Assembly: GCA_025667525.1 (NCBI GenBank)
Contig: CM046875.1
Location: 199,182,125 to 199,246,124 of the forward strand
Direction: 5' to 3'
Source of the DNA: Glebionis coronaria
Taxonomy: Eukaryota > Streptophyta > Magnoliopsida > Asterales > Asteraceae
Length of the DNA stretch: 64,000 bases
The translations under genes and the position numbers were made by a program. Within the stretch, counting starts at the first letter, position 1. Every line of letters begins with the position of its first letter. Positions 32,001 through 44,418 of this stretch are shown here, in pieces. The notes beneath the pieces were generated by a model. That model did not search any database. It was not told the DNA's origin and saw only the letters and a list, made by a program, of their open reading frames with translations.

Positions 32001-32884
32001 GGGCTTTTTCACGTCATTTGGGCCTAGTTTGACTTTTTGGGCCCAAAAGCCCATTAAGGTTGACTGTTTTTGGTTTTAGCCCATTTGGGGGCCCATCAGG
32101 GGTAATTTGGTAATTTCACTTTCATTTTCAGATTATTTAGGTTAAAATAAACTTGTTTGCAAGTTTTTAGAATTTTTTTATAATTTTTTGATTTTTAATA
32201 ATATTTTAATATTATTTAATTATTAAATTTCAAATTTCACATTTTTGTACTTTTTATATTTTTCTTAGGTTTAATACATTAAAATAGGATTTTTGTAGCT
32301 CTTAGATTAATTTTATCATCATTAGATTAATTTTTATAATTATTTTAGGTTTTAATAGTTTTTTAAATCATTTTAAATAGTTTTATTTAGTTTAAAATTT
32401 TATAAAAATAGTTTTTAATCTTTTTAGGTCATTTTAGAGGTTTACCAATTGAAAAATCTTTATTTGAGCTTTTTGATAATTAATTTGATTTTTAGGGCTT
32501 TAATTAGCATTTAAAAATTAATATTTAATTAATTAAAAGGTTTGAAAAATTTTTGATCATTGATAAACTCTTAGATTATTTAATTTGATTTTTGGTAATT
32601 TTTTGGGAATTTTTAGAATTAATTTTTATTTTCGCTCTTTTTATGGTTTTACGTTTAGTCGTCGTAGTAATTAATTTCACGTCTTCGTCATTCTATTTTC
32701 TCATCCCCTTCTCTCCAATATTAATCTCAAATCTTGTCACATTTTAGTCACACACATATACCTCCTTGGGAAACGAACTTGGAACTTTATTTGGGTCATT
32801 AGTGTTTGATTTTCCTAAATCATCGCTTAATACTTTTCCCTATTTATCTCCTTTTCCTAAAGGTGTGGTAAAACACTACAATCA
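29007..32884 (+). repeat. 3' LTR of C, about 3.9 kb
   Basis: It begins TGATGAGAT directly after the polypurine tract. I place the end at ATCA (32884), which mirrors the TGAT start and meets F sequence; an end a few bases earlier is possible. The first 31 bases form a stem-loop (arms GATGAGAT, ATCTCATC). TATATAA is at 30065-30071, with a weak inverted repeat after it. From about 30240 to 31950 the LTR has many GCTTAT words; 32150-32600 is A/T-rich. No partner LTR is in the window. Confidence 0.65.
30360..31950 (+). repeat. Scattered GCTTATT/ATAAGC motif field in LTR of C
   Basis: I count some 30 copies of GCTTATT, GCTTATA or the reverse ATAAGC at irregular spacing, for example nine between about 31560 and 31720. 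They are downstream of the TATA box, in the transcribed part. Confidence 0.6.
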
Positions 32885-33780
32885 GCCTCTCCTTTATGCG
32901 TAAGCTTAGTCATAGAAAACTAATCGTGAGAACTGTCAGCAATTTCTGCAGTAGTAGTCAACTGAGTTCTAGAAAATTTGTACTTTAATCATGGGCGTCG
33001 GTCTTGACCATCTGGTGATGGCCTTCACCTTCGCAGAATTGTCTGAAATTTCTTTCTACTGAAATAACATGGCCCAGAAATGCCACCATGTTCAACTAGA
33101 AATCACATCCAGAAAGCTGCGTATATAATTTTCTCCTATCGGAGAATCTGCATGATCGTGAGAAGATGATTCTTGTGTTCTTCTCTAGATTTTAGCAATT
33201 CCGGATGTTATAAATGAGTATACTGCCTTGTTTGTCTGAGAACTCATGGAAAAAGTTTATTCATTAACCTCATACTATAGCTGTAGTATTTGGGAGCTCA
33301 GAAGTATAAATCAGAATTTTGAGTGATCACAACGTGTGCAACAGCAGTCTTGCAACATCATGTTCTTACTCTCACCACTGATGGTTGCCTGATCGTGAAT
33401 TGTTCTGGAAAAAATGTTTAAGACATCCTAGCAGATCAAATAAAATTTCTATACGTGGAATGAATGTCGACAAAATGGTGATCCGGTAAGTTTTCCGGTG
33501 GTCGATATATGATCTCATGTTACCAGCCTTCTGTCTGATAGATAGGAACGATACACCTTCTGGTGGTGCGCTAGGGAGAATAAAGCCTTGTTCCGATAAC
33601 TTTTGCAACAAATGCTGCAACTCTTTTAACTCAGCTGAAACCCTGCAATAAAGAGTTTTGAAAATAGGTTTTGTTCTTGAGACAAGCTTGATGTTAAATT
33701 ATGTCTCGTGGTTAAGAAGGAATTTCTGGAAAACCTTCTGGAATGACATCTGGAAATTTTAGGATAATCTGCTGATCATG
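32885..33780 (-). pseudogene. Decayed Tekay/Del-type reverse transcriptase (element F)
   Basis: One open stretch of 82 residues (33620-33372) reads ELQHLL-like QKLSEQGFILPSAPPEGVSF then SIRQKAGNMRSYIDHRK, the palm-domain start. Later pieces continue to a remnant of SMTKLTHKGE at the cut by C. It is more readable than the copy in A, but stops and shifts abound and it cannot be functional. Confidence 0.75.
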
Positions 33781-36175
33781 AATTTAAGGAATTTCAGAAG
33801 TCGCATCATGAATGGTGATTAGAAATCTTCGCAGCTATAAGATAATAATTCACGTGCTTGTCAAGCTGAAACAATTTATACTGATTTTTCTGGCAAAAAT
33901 ATAATGAACAAATCAGGAGTTAGTAAGACGAATCTCGCTTTCAACTGGAAGAAAAGCCTTTATAAATATGGTGATACTATGGAGTCTTTTCTGGCTGGAG
34001 GTAGCTAATACATGATTTAAGATAAAGCTGACATAGGAATACGTGAAGTAGACGTGACAACTTTCACTGATTGTGTTCATCTGTAACCTCACAGAATGAA
34101 CAATGCGTGTCTAACCTGGATAATACTCAGGTGGTAATAACTGAGTTGTATTAGTCTGATTTATGCATCGCATAACAGAACGGGTATACCCCTTGGAGGG
34201 TACCCTGAATTTCTGAGGACCTGGTTTAGAAGGCATACTGGTGTTATGAACCTGACTCGTACTTTGAGAAGATATTCGTATGACGTATACTATGACTGGT
34301 GTCCTAACATGTGTCTTCCGAGATACTTGAGACATGTGTCTTGACTGTTTTCTAGACAAGTATTTTAATGGGCGAGTCAGAATAAGGTTGATAATTTCTG
34401 GTAACTGCTAGGGTTGGCGGACCGGTTAGACTACTGACCTCTGTATTTCTGGTCATGTCCGTTCCGGAGTTCTGATGGTTATTGACTGATTAATTATAAG
34501 CACGTTGGTTTTCACTACTGCTTAGTCTGTCAATTTATGACGATCATTATCATGACCGTGATTCATGTAACTATTCTGCTGAGTGGCCAGTTGGGTTCCG
34601 GTTCCCACTCTTCTGAATGAAAGGTTAGCTGAGTGAAGTGTGATTGTGACATCTAGCTGAGAAAGTAAAAGCATGGAATGAGATGGTAGCTTCCGATGGT
34701 TGAAATTTATTCTTGTCAGAAATTTCAAATTTATAGTTTTCGTTCTTGTTCTGCAGAGTCTTCATAGTATAAGCAGCATAAACATCTTGAGAAATCTCCA
34801 AAATATCAGCAGCATCAGCATTTGTGAGGTCTTCAAAGTGTTAGCAACATCAGCATCTGGTAAAATCTTCTACTCACGAGCAGCATCAACACCTGGTACA
34901 ATATCGACAAGTGGAAACGCCTGAGATGATTGAGGATCGATTAGCAATATCCATGGAGTAGGGTACCTAGAGTACACCTGGACTACAGTACATGAAGTAA
35001 AAAATGAATGTTGCACATGGAGCATATCTGAGACACTGTACGTAGAGTACACATGAAATACAGTACATGGAGCATAACTGAGACACTATACATGGGGTAC
35101 ATATGGTATACTGTACATGGAACTTCTGGAAATTTTATGGTATGATCGATACTGGTGTCGCTTGTCTGACATGATCAAAGAAATAAATTGATTTAAACGG
35201 TAGTAAACTAAACTGAAAATAAGTAACATGATAAGCTGACAATTCCTGCGTCGACTTACTGCTGGTTGTATAGAGGCTGAAAAGAATGATTAAACGGAGT
35301 TTCATCAATGTTCAGTATGAAGACATGATTGATGAAGACCAGAACATGATTTATCATGAAATATGATTTTATTGTAACCCTTCTGTATTTTAGCCTGAAA
35401 GCATCATCACCTTGCTGAAAACATAATCAGCATCAGGAGACATGAGACTTAATCATCATGAAAACGATGTCCATGTGAGAGTATAAAACATGACTGATAC
35501 AAAGAACATGGAAGGATAATCGATTGAGGTTTAACATCAACTGATGTGGATGGCTATGGTTCAATCCACAGAATTCAAGGAACAAAACATGTGACTAAGT
35601 ATGGGCGATTCTGGTTCGATCCATACTTGTCAAAATTTTCTGAGAACTGTCATGTATAAAAATTTACAATCTGGGACTAAATATGAATGGCTTTAGTCCA
35701 ATTCATACTTGTCAAAACTTTATAAAATGTCTTGATATGAGCAAAGGTGAACGTCTATGGTTCAGTTCACAAAACAATATTCGATTGAAAGCATGAAAAT
35801 TTGACCTAAATAATGGTGAACGTTTATGGCTGGTTCACCAAGTAATATTTGACTGAAAACATGAATCTGACATGAGTATGGGTAAACGCCTATGGATCGG
35901 TTTACCAATACAAAATCTGGACGGAAAGGGTGAACGCCTATGGGTCAGTTCACCGAAACAAAATTCGAATGAAAAGCTCATGCGACTAAATATGGCCAGT
36001 CCTGTACCAACCTTTTACTTAGTCAAAAACTTTAAGAAAATTGACTGATAAATGGAGAAAACTGACTGATAAATGCATAAGAAACATGAAAGATAACAAC
36101 GCCAAAATCTGGGAAGTTCCTGGTGACTACCCACTAGCCATAGGTCAAGTTTTAGAGTCTACATGTCAAAACTAT
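33781..36175 (-). other. Leader and unrecognised interior of F
   Basis: It mirrors 52-2469 of element A: inverted-repeat leader (35540-36010), CATGTACAGT-type repeats (34970-35130), ADA repeat block (about 34770-34930) and unrecognised decayed sequence. No further domains are seen. Confidence 0.6.
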
Positions 36176-36187
36176 GCTCTGATACCA
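36176..36187 (-). promoter_or_regulatory. Primer binding site of F, initiator Met tRNA
   Basis: In sense, TGGTATCAGAGC follows the LTR after four bases (ATTA), exactly as in element A. Confidence 0.9.
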
Positions 36188-36191
36188 TAAT

Positions 36192-37304
36192 TGTAACACC
36201 CCACTTGGATAAGTGGACCGTTACGTGTATTTATGGCATGTCATCAAAGCATAAGGTAAATGTCCTAAAACATTAACTAACCATAATGGAAATACCAGAA
36301 TCAAACATCGGTAATCCAAACATAAGCTCAAAACATAAAAAGTAAATATTGAAAGAAAGGACTAAACAATGTCCAAATAATCAGATTAATGTAAGAAGTG
36401 CATAAATTAAGAAGTCTGGATAGCTTCCATCCCAATGCACATGCTCTCAGAATCCTAAGAGCGTCCTAGTGTACCTGCCGTTAGAACATGAAAGGAACTA
36501 CGGCTGAGCTTAACGCTCCGTGAACGGATACAAAGCATGATAAGAAATACCGAAATGAAGCAGATAATAAAATACTGAAACTGTAAGACTGATAAGTAAA
36601 GTTGTAGCGGAAATCTGTGTATAATCTGAAAAGTCTGATTGTAAATAATAAAGCTGAACTATTATCTTTTAAATCTGAAAACATGCATTTACTGTATTTT
36701 AATTGCCAAGAGCTTATATAGGTCATGTGTTGTAACAAATGCTGCATGAATAAATGGAGGGGTGACCTCATCATGCTGTAGAGGGGTGACCTCTAAATAA
36801 TGTGCTGGGTGGAGGGATTAGCTCCAATGTGAAGGATGTAGAGCACACATCACATTCAACTGATAACTATAAACTGATAAGCCTAGGATGCATCCATACG
36901 CCCCACTAATAATACTGATAAAATGGCTAAGCTGAGCTGAATGGGATGCTGCAGGATATCACTCTCCTACAGGTGAGTCATGACACTGGTGCCTCAAGTG
37001 TCATGGTTATTGTACCTCCATAACTAGTACAACTAACTGGTCATGCTTGTATATAAGGCTCAGGCAATATCTTAGTTATTAAAATAATTTGTGATAATTT
37101 ATAACATATACTGGGGAAAACATTTGGCTGCAGACGGGGAATCCTAATCATGTATAGAGAGGAAGTGCTTACCAAAAGGACGGAAAATCCGTACCTCGTG
37201 TCCAGCAATGAAATAAGAATGAAGGTTGAAAGTGTTAGCCTCAAAATATGAGTCAAACAAGAATGCTCGGTCATAGTTTATTATCGTAATATTCATTAGA
37301 ACGT
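36192..37304 (-). repeat. 5' LTR of F, incomplete
   Basis: In sense it ends GTGGGGTGTTACA. At least 1.1 kb is present before the insertion of G. It is non-coding, with no 5S-like segment. The matching 3' LTR is outside the window. Confidence 0.6.
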
Positions 37305-37603
37305 TGTAATAGTTAGTTAAATAGTCGTGGTTCACGGGCTTGGATTTAAGCTACTTAAAGCCAAAAAGACAATCCCGATCCAAACAATATAGCCCATTAT
37401 GGTTACATGTAAGCCCGACTATATAAGGCCCTTCCTAGCATGTTAGGACGGGTGGATTGTTCATTTGTATTCTCACTCTTCTAATCTAATATCACCTAGT
37501 TTCTCCATCTTCTCTCTACTTTCTCTCACTACTTTCCCTCTCTAGAAATTCATATCTTTTCATCTATATTCTATCATTAATCATCTAATAACATGGGACA
37601 ACA
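37305..37603 (+). repeat. 5' LTR of G (left boundary approximate)
   Basis: The right end ...gggacaaca is fixed by the primer site. The left end is taken at TGTAATAG. TATATAA at 37420-37426 is followed two bases later by an inverted repeat (37429-37452, arms CCCTTCCTA and TAGGACGGG, one mismatch), then CT-rich sequence. The hairpin block is nearly the same as in E. Confidence 0.65.
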
Positions 37604-37605
37604 TT

Positions 37606-37619
37606 TGGTATCAATCACC
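37606..37619 (+). promoter_or_regulatory. Primer binding site of G (degenerate initiator-Met type)
   Basis: TGGTATCA follows two bases after the LTR end, but the next bases are ATCACC rather than GAGC, so only the first eight positions fit. Confidence 0.6.
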
Positions 37620-37854
37620 ACGGGGTAGACTGTGTTTGGTTGTTGGTTATTAATTTGATTCGTGTGATTTTTCATCTAAATCATTCCGAATTAAATCTTT
37701 TTAGTGTTTTCGGGCTATAAATCTTGATATTAATCACTTATATAGATGTGGTACGGATTTGGTTAGGTTTTTGTGGTTAAAATCGTAAGTTTTTGAGGTG
37801 TTTGGATTGGTTTTTGGGATACGTTCGTAAACAGTAGCTCTGTAGGCTATCAAG

Positions 37855-38460
37855 AACATTCCGAAAAAAGATTTTCGGATGAGGGTTTATTATTCCGAAA
37901 TGAAGACTTTCGGATAAGGGTTTATTATTCCGAAGATTTGTGGTAATTTCGAAGAAACTGCTCATTCCGAAGATCTCAGGTACAATTTTTTCCTAAAATT
38001 CCATTATTCCGAAGATATTTCTCCGAAAAAGTGTTTTATCCGAAGATATTTCTCCGAAAAAGTGTTTTATCAGAAGATATTTTTCCGAAAAAGTGAATTT
38101 ATCCGAAGAGCACCATTATTCCAAAAATCTCAAATTCTCTGAAAACACCACTTATTCCGAAAATCTCAAATTCTCTGAAAACATCACTTATTCCGAAAAT
38201 CTCAAATTCTCTGAAAACATCACTTATTCCGAAAAACCCAATATTCCGAAGAAAAGCTATTATTCCGAAGAAGGTATTCATTTCCGAAATTTTCACTTTA
38301 TCCGAAAAAGTGTTATTTCTCCGAAAATCCCATTTTTCCGAAAAACTCCAATTTTTCCGAAAAAGGAGTTTATTCCGAAAAAGTTCCATTTATCCGAAGA
38401 AGGGTCATTATTCCGAAGAAGGTTACTTATTCTGAATATATACCAATATTCCGAAAATAG
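37855..38460 (+). repeat. TATTCCGAA motif array in leader of G
   Basis: More than 30 copies of attccgaa or close variants (ttatccgaa, tttccgaa) occupy 600 bp. Between 38113 and 38225 they form three near-perfect 36-bp tandem units. Apparent open frames on both strands only translate the repeat. The array begins about 440 bp after the TATA box. Confidence 0.85.
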
Positions 38461-38630
38461 GGATTTTTATAAAAGTGAAAATTTTTAACTCGTGTGATTT
38501 TTCGCCTTGGAATTTTTGGTTTATTGTGAAGACAACTTTTAGGGGATTTTAACATTTTTCATCGACAACAACAATCACAACACATCTACTTAAGATCCAT
38601 TTTCACTTCATCGATTTCAAGTCTCTAGAT

Positions 38631-39913
38631 ATGGATTCTACTTATCGTGTCACAAACAACAATATCATGGTGGCGGGTAACAAAGAGTGACCACCAATGC
38701 TTGTGTCTGGTCGGTATGCTCAATGGCAATCACATTTCATACGATACCTTGATACAAGACCTAATGGTGATGCCTTGAGGAAATGTGTTACTCATGGACC
38801 ATATGTATTCAAGAAGATCTCAATTCCTCCAAGACCAGCCATTGATACTACTGATGCAGTACCCGCAAGTGAACGTGATGAAACAAGATTCGATCTCACA
38901 CCTGAAAATTGTGCTTGGCACGATGCGGAGAAGGAAGCTATCTATATGGTTCTAAGTGGGATTGGAGATGATATTTACTCCACGGTTGATGCATTTCCTA
39001 CTGCACATGAAATGTGGACTGCTATTGAACGCTTGCAACAAGGAGAATCACTCAACAAACAAGATGTCAAAACAAACTTGTTTTGGAACTTTGGCAAGTT
39101 TACTTCAAAGGATGGAGAATCAATTGATTCATACTAATCCAGGTTTTATAAAATGATGAATGACATGACAAGAAATAATATGCAAGTCTCCACCATGCAA
39201 GTCAATGTTCAATTTCTTCAACAACATCAACATGAATGGACACGGTTCGTCACTTTAGTGAAACAACAAGAAAAGTTAGACGAGGTCTCATATCATCGAC
39301 TCTTTGATATATTGAAGCAATTTCAGAATGAAGCAAATGAGATTCGAGCTAAACGTGTTGCAAAGACGGCTAATCCACTTGCTTTAGTGACTACCACTCA
39401 ACATGTTCAAGATCATCGCTCTCGTGCTCCTAAGCCATACTCCACTACATCATCCTATCCACGATATTCCACATCATCTAAGTCTTCATCATCCACAAGA
39501 TCACGCGACAAGGTGCTAAGAGCACCATCACCACCATCTGAGTCTTCTTCTGAAGAAGATAGTGATGAAGACCAAGCTCAAAAGAATCGAGAGATGAAAC
39601 AACAAATTGCTTTCATAATGAAGACTTATCAGAAAATCTACAAACCCACCAACAACAATCTTCGAACATCATCTAACACAAAGAACCAATATGTTGAGAG
39701 TCCTCCAAGGTATGACACATGTCGACATGGTGAAAGTCCTTCTAGGTATGATCGACATAATCCAACGCATGTTGAGGGTTCTGCAAGATATGATCGACAA
39801 ACTACAAAGTATGATACTCAGAGGATTGGTGCTGCTACTGGGAATAGGGAAACTGTTGGAAGTCAAGTGGTTCAGCAAAGTGGGATTCAGTGTTTTAATT
39901 GCCAAGGTTATGG
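38631..39913 (+). pseudogene. Copia gag of G, two stops, cut by H
   Basis: The frame starts at the ATG at 38631. TGA at 38688 stands where a CGA Arg is expected (KE*PPMLVSGRYAQWQ). A second in-frame stop, TAA at 39135, splits SIDSY from SRFYKMMND. Otherwise the frame stays open: Copia Gag domain (HEMWTAIERLQQGESLN; DVKTNLFWNFGKF), then VNVQFLQQHQHEWTRFVTLVKQ, a Ser/Arg-rich basic stretch, and the first half of a zinc knuckle (CFNCQGYG), where H begins. Gag would package the RNA; here it is inactive. Confidence 0.85.
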
Positions 39914-40377
39914 TGTTAGGACCATTGGAATAGTTAATTGTAATAGGTAGACTAGGAGGTATGTAGTTCCTCCTGGTCCTAGTAGTAGTAGGAGCAAGTC
40001 GTGCTCCTGGTCCTAGTTAAAGTCAAACTTTATTATTTATTTATTATTCTGTTAGGATATGCATGAGATATGTTAGGAAAGGATATAAATATCAGTTCTA
40101 CACGTTTTGTTAATGATGTATTAGGGTTTCCTTGTAGTATAAAAGGAACCTGAGGCAGAAGGGTTAGACACACCTTCAGAAAACATAGTTCTAGTCATTA
40201 TCAATATTAGAAATCCTTAGAAAAGATCAAGTCTTTATAGTTATTCTATTCTTCTTTATTGTATTTATATTCTGCATTTATATTGTGTATAGAGTCTCTC
40301 TATGAATGGACTTGTGATTACAGAAGTCGTTCACCGTTCCTGACAGGCTGCAAGATCCACATCAAGTGGACTCAACA
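39914..40377 (+). repeat. 5' LTR of H
   Basis: It begins TGTTAGGACC and ends ACTCAACA, 464 bp. A TATA-like tataaaagg lies at 40138-40146. The 3' partner is outside the window. Confidence 0.75.
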
Positions 40378-40379
40378 AG

Positions 40380-40394
40380 TGGTATCAGAGACTG
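40380..40394 (+). promoter_or_regulatory. Primer binding site of H, initiator Met tRNA
   Basis: TGGTATCAGAGACTG lies two bases after the LTR end. It matches the initiator-Met complement through position 11. Confidence 0.85.
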
Positions 40395-40452
40395 GGAGAG
40401 TCTCTGTACAAGAAGAATCAAGTTTTCTTATTACTAACATTTTTGTTTTATC

Positions 40453-43137
40453 ATGTCTGCCTCAAGTTCTACTCAAACAGGAGAAGACAACACTCCTAAA
40501 ACTGTGCAACCTCAACAGATCGTTGCTACGGTTTCCAACACAAATGGGAAATTCCCTCTTCTGAAAAAGGATGAGTATGATAGTTGGGCAATGAAAATGG
40601 AATGGTGGATCACCAATACTGATCAAGACCTTTGGAAGGTTATTCTGAATGGGAACAGCAGGAAGCTAACTGGAAGAGACAAGAATGGTAATATTACTCT
40701 TCTTGACCCTAAAACCCATGAAGAAATCATAGCCATTCAGAAGGAGGTCAAAGCAAAAACCATTTTGCTTCAATCTCTTCCTGATGATCACATGGGTGAC
40801 TTCTACCATTTGGATGATGCTAGAGAGATCTGGAATGGAATAAAAGCAAGGTTTCGTGGGAATGAGGAGTCAAAGAAAATGCGAAGATCCATGCTGAGAG
40901 ATGAATTCACAGAATTCAAAATCTCAGAAACTGAAGGTATACATCAAGGGTATGACAGGTTCCAAAAAATATTGAGCCAATTGAATCAACTTCGGTCGAA
41001 ACCTAACGATGGTGATATTAATGCAAGATTTCTTAGAGCCTTACCCTACTCATGGAATCAGGTGGTAATCTCTCTCAAAGCAAAAGGTGGGCTTGACTAT
41101 CTCAATTTTGATGATTTATTTCATAAGCTCAAAACCTTTGAACCTCATGTGAGAGGATATTCAAGTGATTCTTTTCCCACTCCTGCTAATTCTGCCTTTG
41201 TGAGTTCTATGGCATCCAGTCCTATGTCGTATGCTAGTAGCCCAAGCAATACTGTGTCTTCTCAACATACTTTTCAGCATACTTCTGCTCCTGATCCTAC
41301 AGCCAAGTCTGGTAGCATGGTAGAAGCTGTTCTTCATTCTTTTCTGGCTGATGTTGATGCTCAACAACAACTTGCTTTTGATGACTTCAAGGTCGATAAA
41401 CTTGACCTTGATGAAATGGATCTTAAATGGCAGATGGCCATGCTCACTCTTAGGGTTCACAAGTTTGAGAAGAAAGCAGGGCGAAAATTCAATTACAACC
41501 CAAGGGAGCCAGCAAGGTTCGACAGAAGCAAGGTTCGATGCTATAACTGCCAGCAGCAAGGTCACTTTGCAAGGGAATGTCCTAGCAAGAATGACCAGGA
41601 GAAGAGCAGATACTCAGCTTTTAAGGTTTAGGAGGTAAAAGATGACAAGAAGGCATTAATATCTGTTGACTCTATGGTCAACTGGAATGATCATCAGACT
41701 ACCACTTTGGAATCAGCTGAGTCCTCGACTGACGTGTTTGCAATGATTGCTGGGAATCTATCTGATGCAGAGGAAGCAGACGAGTTTGCTCTTATGGGCA
41801 TCTCACCTCAGGTACAACATTGTCCTCTTGGTTGTCATGATAAATATTCAGAATTGTTGTCGCAATATAATGACTTAAATGATCAGAATGATAAGTATTT
41901 TTTAGAGGTTCAAGCCTATAAGACTTCTTTAAACACATTGGAACAACAAAAGAGGTGGCTACAAGATACTCAACGTGAGTATGAGGATAAAATTAGGATA
42001 CTGGGCATCGATTTAGAAAACACAACAAATATGCTTAAATATACAGAAAAGGTAAAAGATGCCAGTATCAAAGAAAAACAGGAGATGCAAGAAAGATTAG
42101 ATGCTACAATGTTGAGATTTGAAAAATGGCAAAAGGCACCTAAAAATCTTTCAAAATTAATCAATAGTAGCATGTCTGGTAGGACTAAAAGAGGGTTAGG
42201 ATTTGATAAATATATTGATTCAGAAGATGTGTTTGATTTATCTTTTTCGAGTGTCTTTGATGCCGACAAAGAGGAAGAGGGAGAACCTAGTTACAATAGG
42301 TTTAAACCAGCAGCAGAAATGCATGCTGTCCCTCCACCTCTTACTGGAACTTTCATGCCCACTTCTAGGCATAATGACTTGGATGGATCACAGATGCATG
42401 AGTCTTCAAAAAGTTCTACTAATTCTAATGACTTTGTCTCGTGTACTTTCAGTGACAAAGCCAGTGACTCTACATCAAGTGGTTGAAGTGAAGAGTCAAG
42501 ACCTACAAGTTCCAAGTCGAATGATCATGCTGCTACTGGTGCTAGGAAGTGTGAAGAGAAAGTTACTTTTAAGTCAACTGTGTCTGGTCCTGGTTTATTG
42601 AGTCCTAGGAAGATTGATTCTCCTAGAATTGTGTGTAATAAAGTTAGCAGTATGAAACAATGTCATTCTAATAAAAGGTCGATTAAAACATGTTTTGTTT
42701 GTGGAAGTGCTTTTCATTTGGTTAAAGATTGTGATTTTTATGACAAACATGCTTCTGTTCATCAAGCATTTCCTGCTCCTGGTCCACCAGGAGTTGCTCC
42801 ATATTCTTCTAGAAGACTCAATCCTAGTGCTCAATCGTTTTCTTCTTCTAGAAGGACCTCTCCATTAGCTTCTGATCATTGGAGAAACATTGGATTAACA
42901 ACAAATAGAACCACCAGTAACTATTTTCAGAATTTTAATCCAATTTATTCACATAATTCTGACCACATGTATTTTGGTTTAGGAAGTTTGGGAACTGCTG
43001 TTAAGCCCTTAGCAGGTTGTTCTTGGTCAAACAATAATACCAATATGATGCATAGGCAACCAAAGAACAACGGTGGATCTCATCAATCTTCTTGGCTCTC
43101 TACTAAAGATCCACAAGGCAGGCTCAAACCTGACAAG
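40453..43137 (+). pseudogene. Copia gag of H, long form with two zinc knuckles and two stops
   Basis: The ATG at 40453 opens MSASSSTQTGEDN. The Copia Gag domain spans about residues 35-240 (YDSWAMKMEWWITNTDQDLW; FRALPYSWNQVV). Zinc knuckle 1 (CYNCQQQGHFAREC) is at 41539-41580. TAG at 41629 follows soon after, but the same frame stays open to TGA at 42484 and beyond. A coiled coil is visible (about 41840-42130). Zinc knuckle 2 (CFVCGSAFHLVKDC) is at 42691-42732. The frame ends KVWVP then TAA at 43150. TGA at 42484 is explained by CGA to TGA. Confidence 0.85.
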
Positions 43138-43192
43138 GTTTGGGTCCCCTAAAGACACTAACTTTTGCATTTTTATTATCTTGTTGTTGTAG
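43138..43192 (+). other. Possible 55-nt intron or decayed gag-protease junction (element H)
   Basis: The segment runs from GTTTGG to TTGTAG and contains cactaac (branch-point-like) and a T-rich tract. Removing it would join PDK to VTPYQDPSLGIVDSG in frame and skip the TAA stop. The donor is weak and the length is below the usual plant minimum, so decay is equally possible. Confidence 0.3.
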
Positions 43193-44418
43193 GTTACTCC
43201 ATACCAAGATCCTAGTCTAGGAATTGTTGATAGTGGTTGCTCTAGGAGCATGACAGGAAATAAAAGTCTTCTCTCTAAATTTGTACCATTTCAAGGCGGC
43301 AAGGTCTATTTTGGTGGAGGTGAAGGCAGGATCACTGGAAAAGGCACAATTCAGACGCCTAATCTAAATTTTGAGCAGGTTATGTGGAAGCACTTCAACA
43401 CTTCAACTTGATATCTGTCTCACAGATTTGTGACAAGAAGCAGTTTGTTCTCTTTACGGATACTGATGCACTTGTGCTATCCAAAGACTTTAAACTTCCG
43501 GATGACTCACAGGTTCTGCTCAGAATCCCTAGAAGACACAATCTCTATAGCATCAAGTTGAATGAAGTCAACCCTACTGGTCAACTAGCATTTTTGGTTG
43601 CTAAAGCCTCAGAAGATGAAGCCACTCAATGGCACAGAAGGATGGGGCATGTGAACTTCAAGACCATTCACAAACTAGCAAATATGAATCTGGTGTCTAG
43701 TTTACCTCCCAAGTCATTTCGTAATGATATTAATTGTATTGCTTGTAGCAAAGGCAAACAACATAAAGCATCCTTCAAGGCCATTACTGCTCTCAGCCTT
43801 ATAACTGAACCATTGCAGCTACTACACATGGATTTATTTGGTCCTACCTCTATTAGGAGCATTGACCACAAACAGTTCTGTCTGGTGGTAACTGATGGAT
43901 ATAGCAGGTTTACGTGGTTGTTCTTCATGGCTGCCAAGAGTGAGACCTACTCAATTCTAAGAGATTTTCTTACCCTTATAGAGAACCAGTTGTCCAAGAA
44001 GGTTAAAGGTATTCGTTGTGATAATGGAACCGAGTTCAAAAATAAAGACCTCATAGCACTTTGTAATGCTAAGGGCATCAAAAGAGACTATAGTGCAGCA
44101 AGAACTCCTCAACAGAATAGCATGGCAGAAAGAAAGAACAAGACTCTAATAGAAGCAGCAAGAACAATGCTTGCCGATTCCAAGCTTCCAACCATGCTCT
44201 GGACAGAAGCTGTTAATACTGCAAGTTATGTTTTGAATAGGGTGTCTATTACCAATCCTCACAAGAAGACTCCTTATGAGCTCCTAACGGCCAAAGTTCC
44301 AAATATTGCTCATTTGAAGCCTTTTGGGTGTCTTGTCACCATTCTGAATACTAGTGACTATTTGGGGAAGTTTGATGGCAAGGCAGATGAAGGATACATT
44401 GTGGGATATTCAGCTCAC
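43193..44418 (+). pseudogene. Copia protease and integrase of H, cut by I
   Basis: Protease shows GIVDSGCSRSMTGN, with D-S-G at 43229-43237. A small deletion near 43381 shifts the frame (EQV then VEALQHFNLISVSQICDKKQ). Then come the zinc-binding pre-integrase segment (WHRRMGHVN; CIACSKGKQH) and the integrase core with Asp at 43831 (MDLFGP), Asp at 44020 (RCDNGTEF) and Glu at 44128 (MAERKN); the last two are 35 residues apart as required. It ends at VGYSA where I is inserted. Confidence 0.9.

Larger units (their letters stand above)
13217..32884 (+). mobile_element. Element C: 3' portion of an Athila-type element, split by D
   Basis: Visible parts are 3' untranslated interior (13217-13834 and 28017-28994), a polypurine tract (28995-29006) and a 3' LTR (29007-32884). 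Its 5' half lies left of the window beyond A. D interrupts it with target duplication atagc (13830-13834, 28012-28016). The interrupted text, gagttcatagccaaggcataac, is found whole in D and I. The right flank is F's reverse transcriptase remnant, so C inserted into F. No coding sequence of C is in the window. Confidence 0.75.
32885..37304 (-). mobile_element. Element F: decayed Tekay-like Gypsy element
   Basis: The sense strand is minus. An LTR (36192 to at least 37304) is followed by the primer site and then an interior matching element A from its base 34 to about 3330. C has cut it inside the reverse transcriptase remnant and G has cut it inside the LTR. The rest lies outside the window on both sides. 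It is the outermost and probably oldest element here. Its LTR has no 5S domain and does not resemble that of A. Confidence 0.75.
37305..39913 (+). mobile_element. Element G: Copia element with broken gag, interrupted by H
   Basis: A short LTR (about 37305-37603), a primer-site-like sequence, a long motif-array leader and a gag pseudogene are visible. H is inserted in the zinc-knuckle codons of gag; pol and the 3' LTR lie beyond the window. The exact left end is uncertain because the right end and its target duplication are not visible. Confidence 0.7.

Noticed and set aside
36192..37304. Short ORFs in the F LTR as host gene pieces
   Set aside because: They are under 100 codons, with no motif, inside an LTR defined by its primer site.
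38093..38488. Open frames on both strands with SENITYSENLKF-type repeats
   Set aside because: They are forced by the 36-bp tandem units of the TATTCCGAA array in G.
41970..42269. Minus-strand ORFs inside gag of H
   Set aside because: They are shadows of the Copia gag frame, without any motif.
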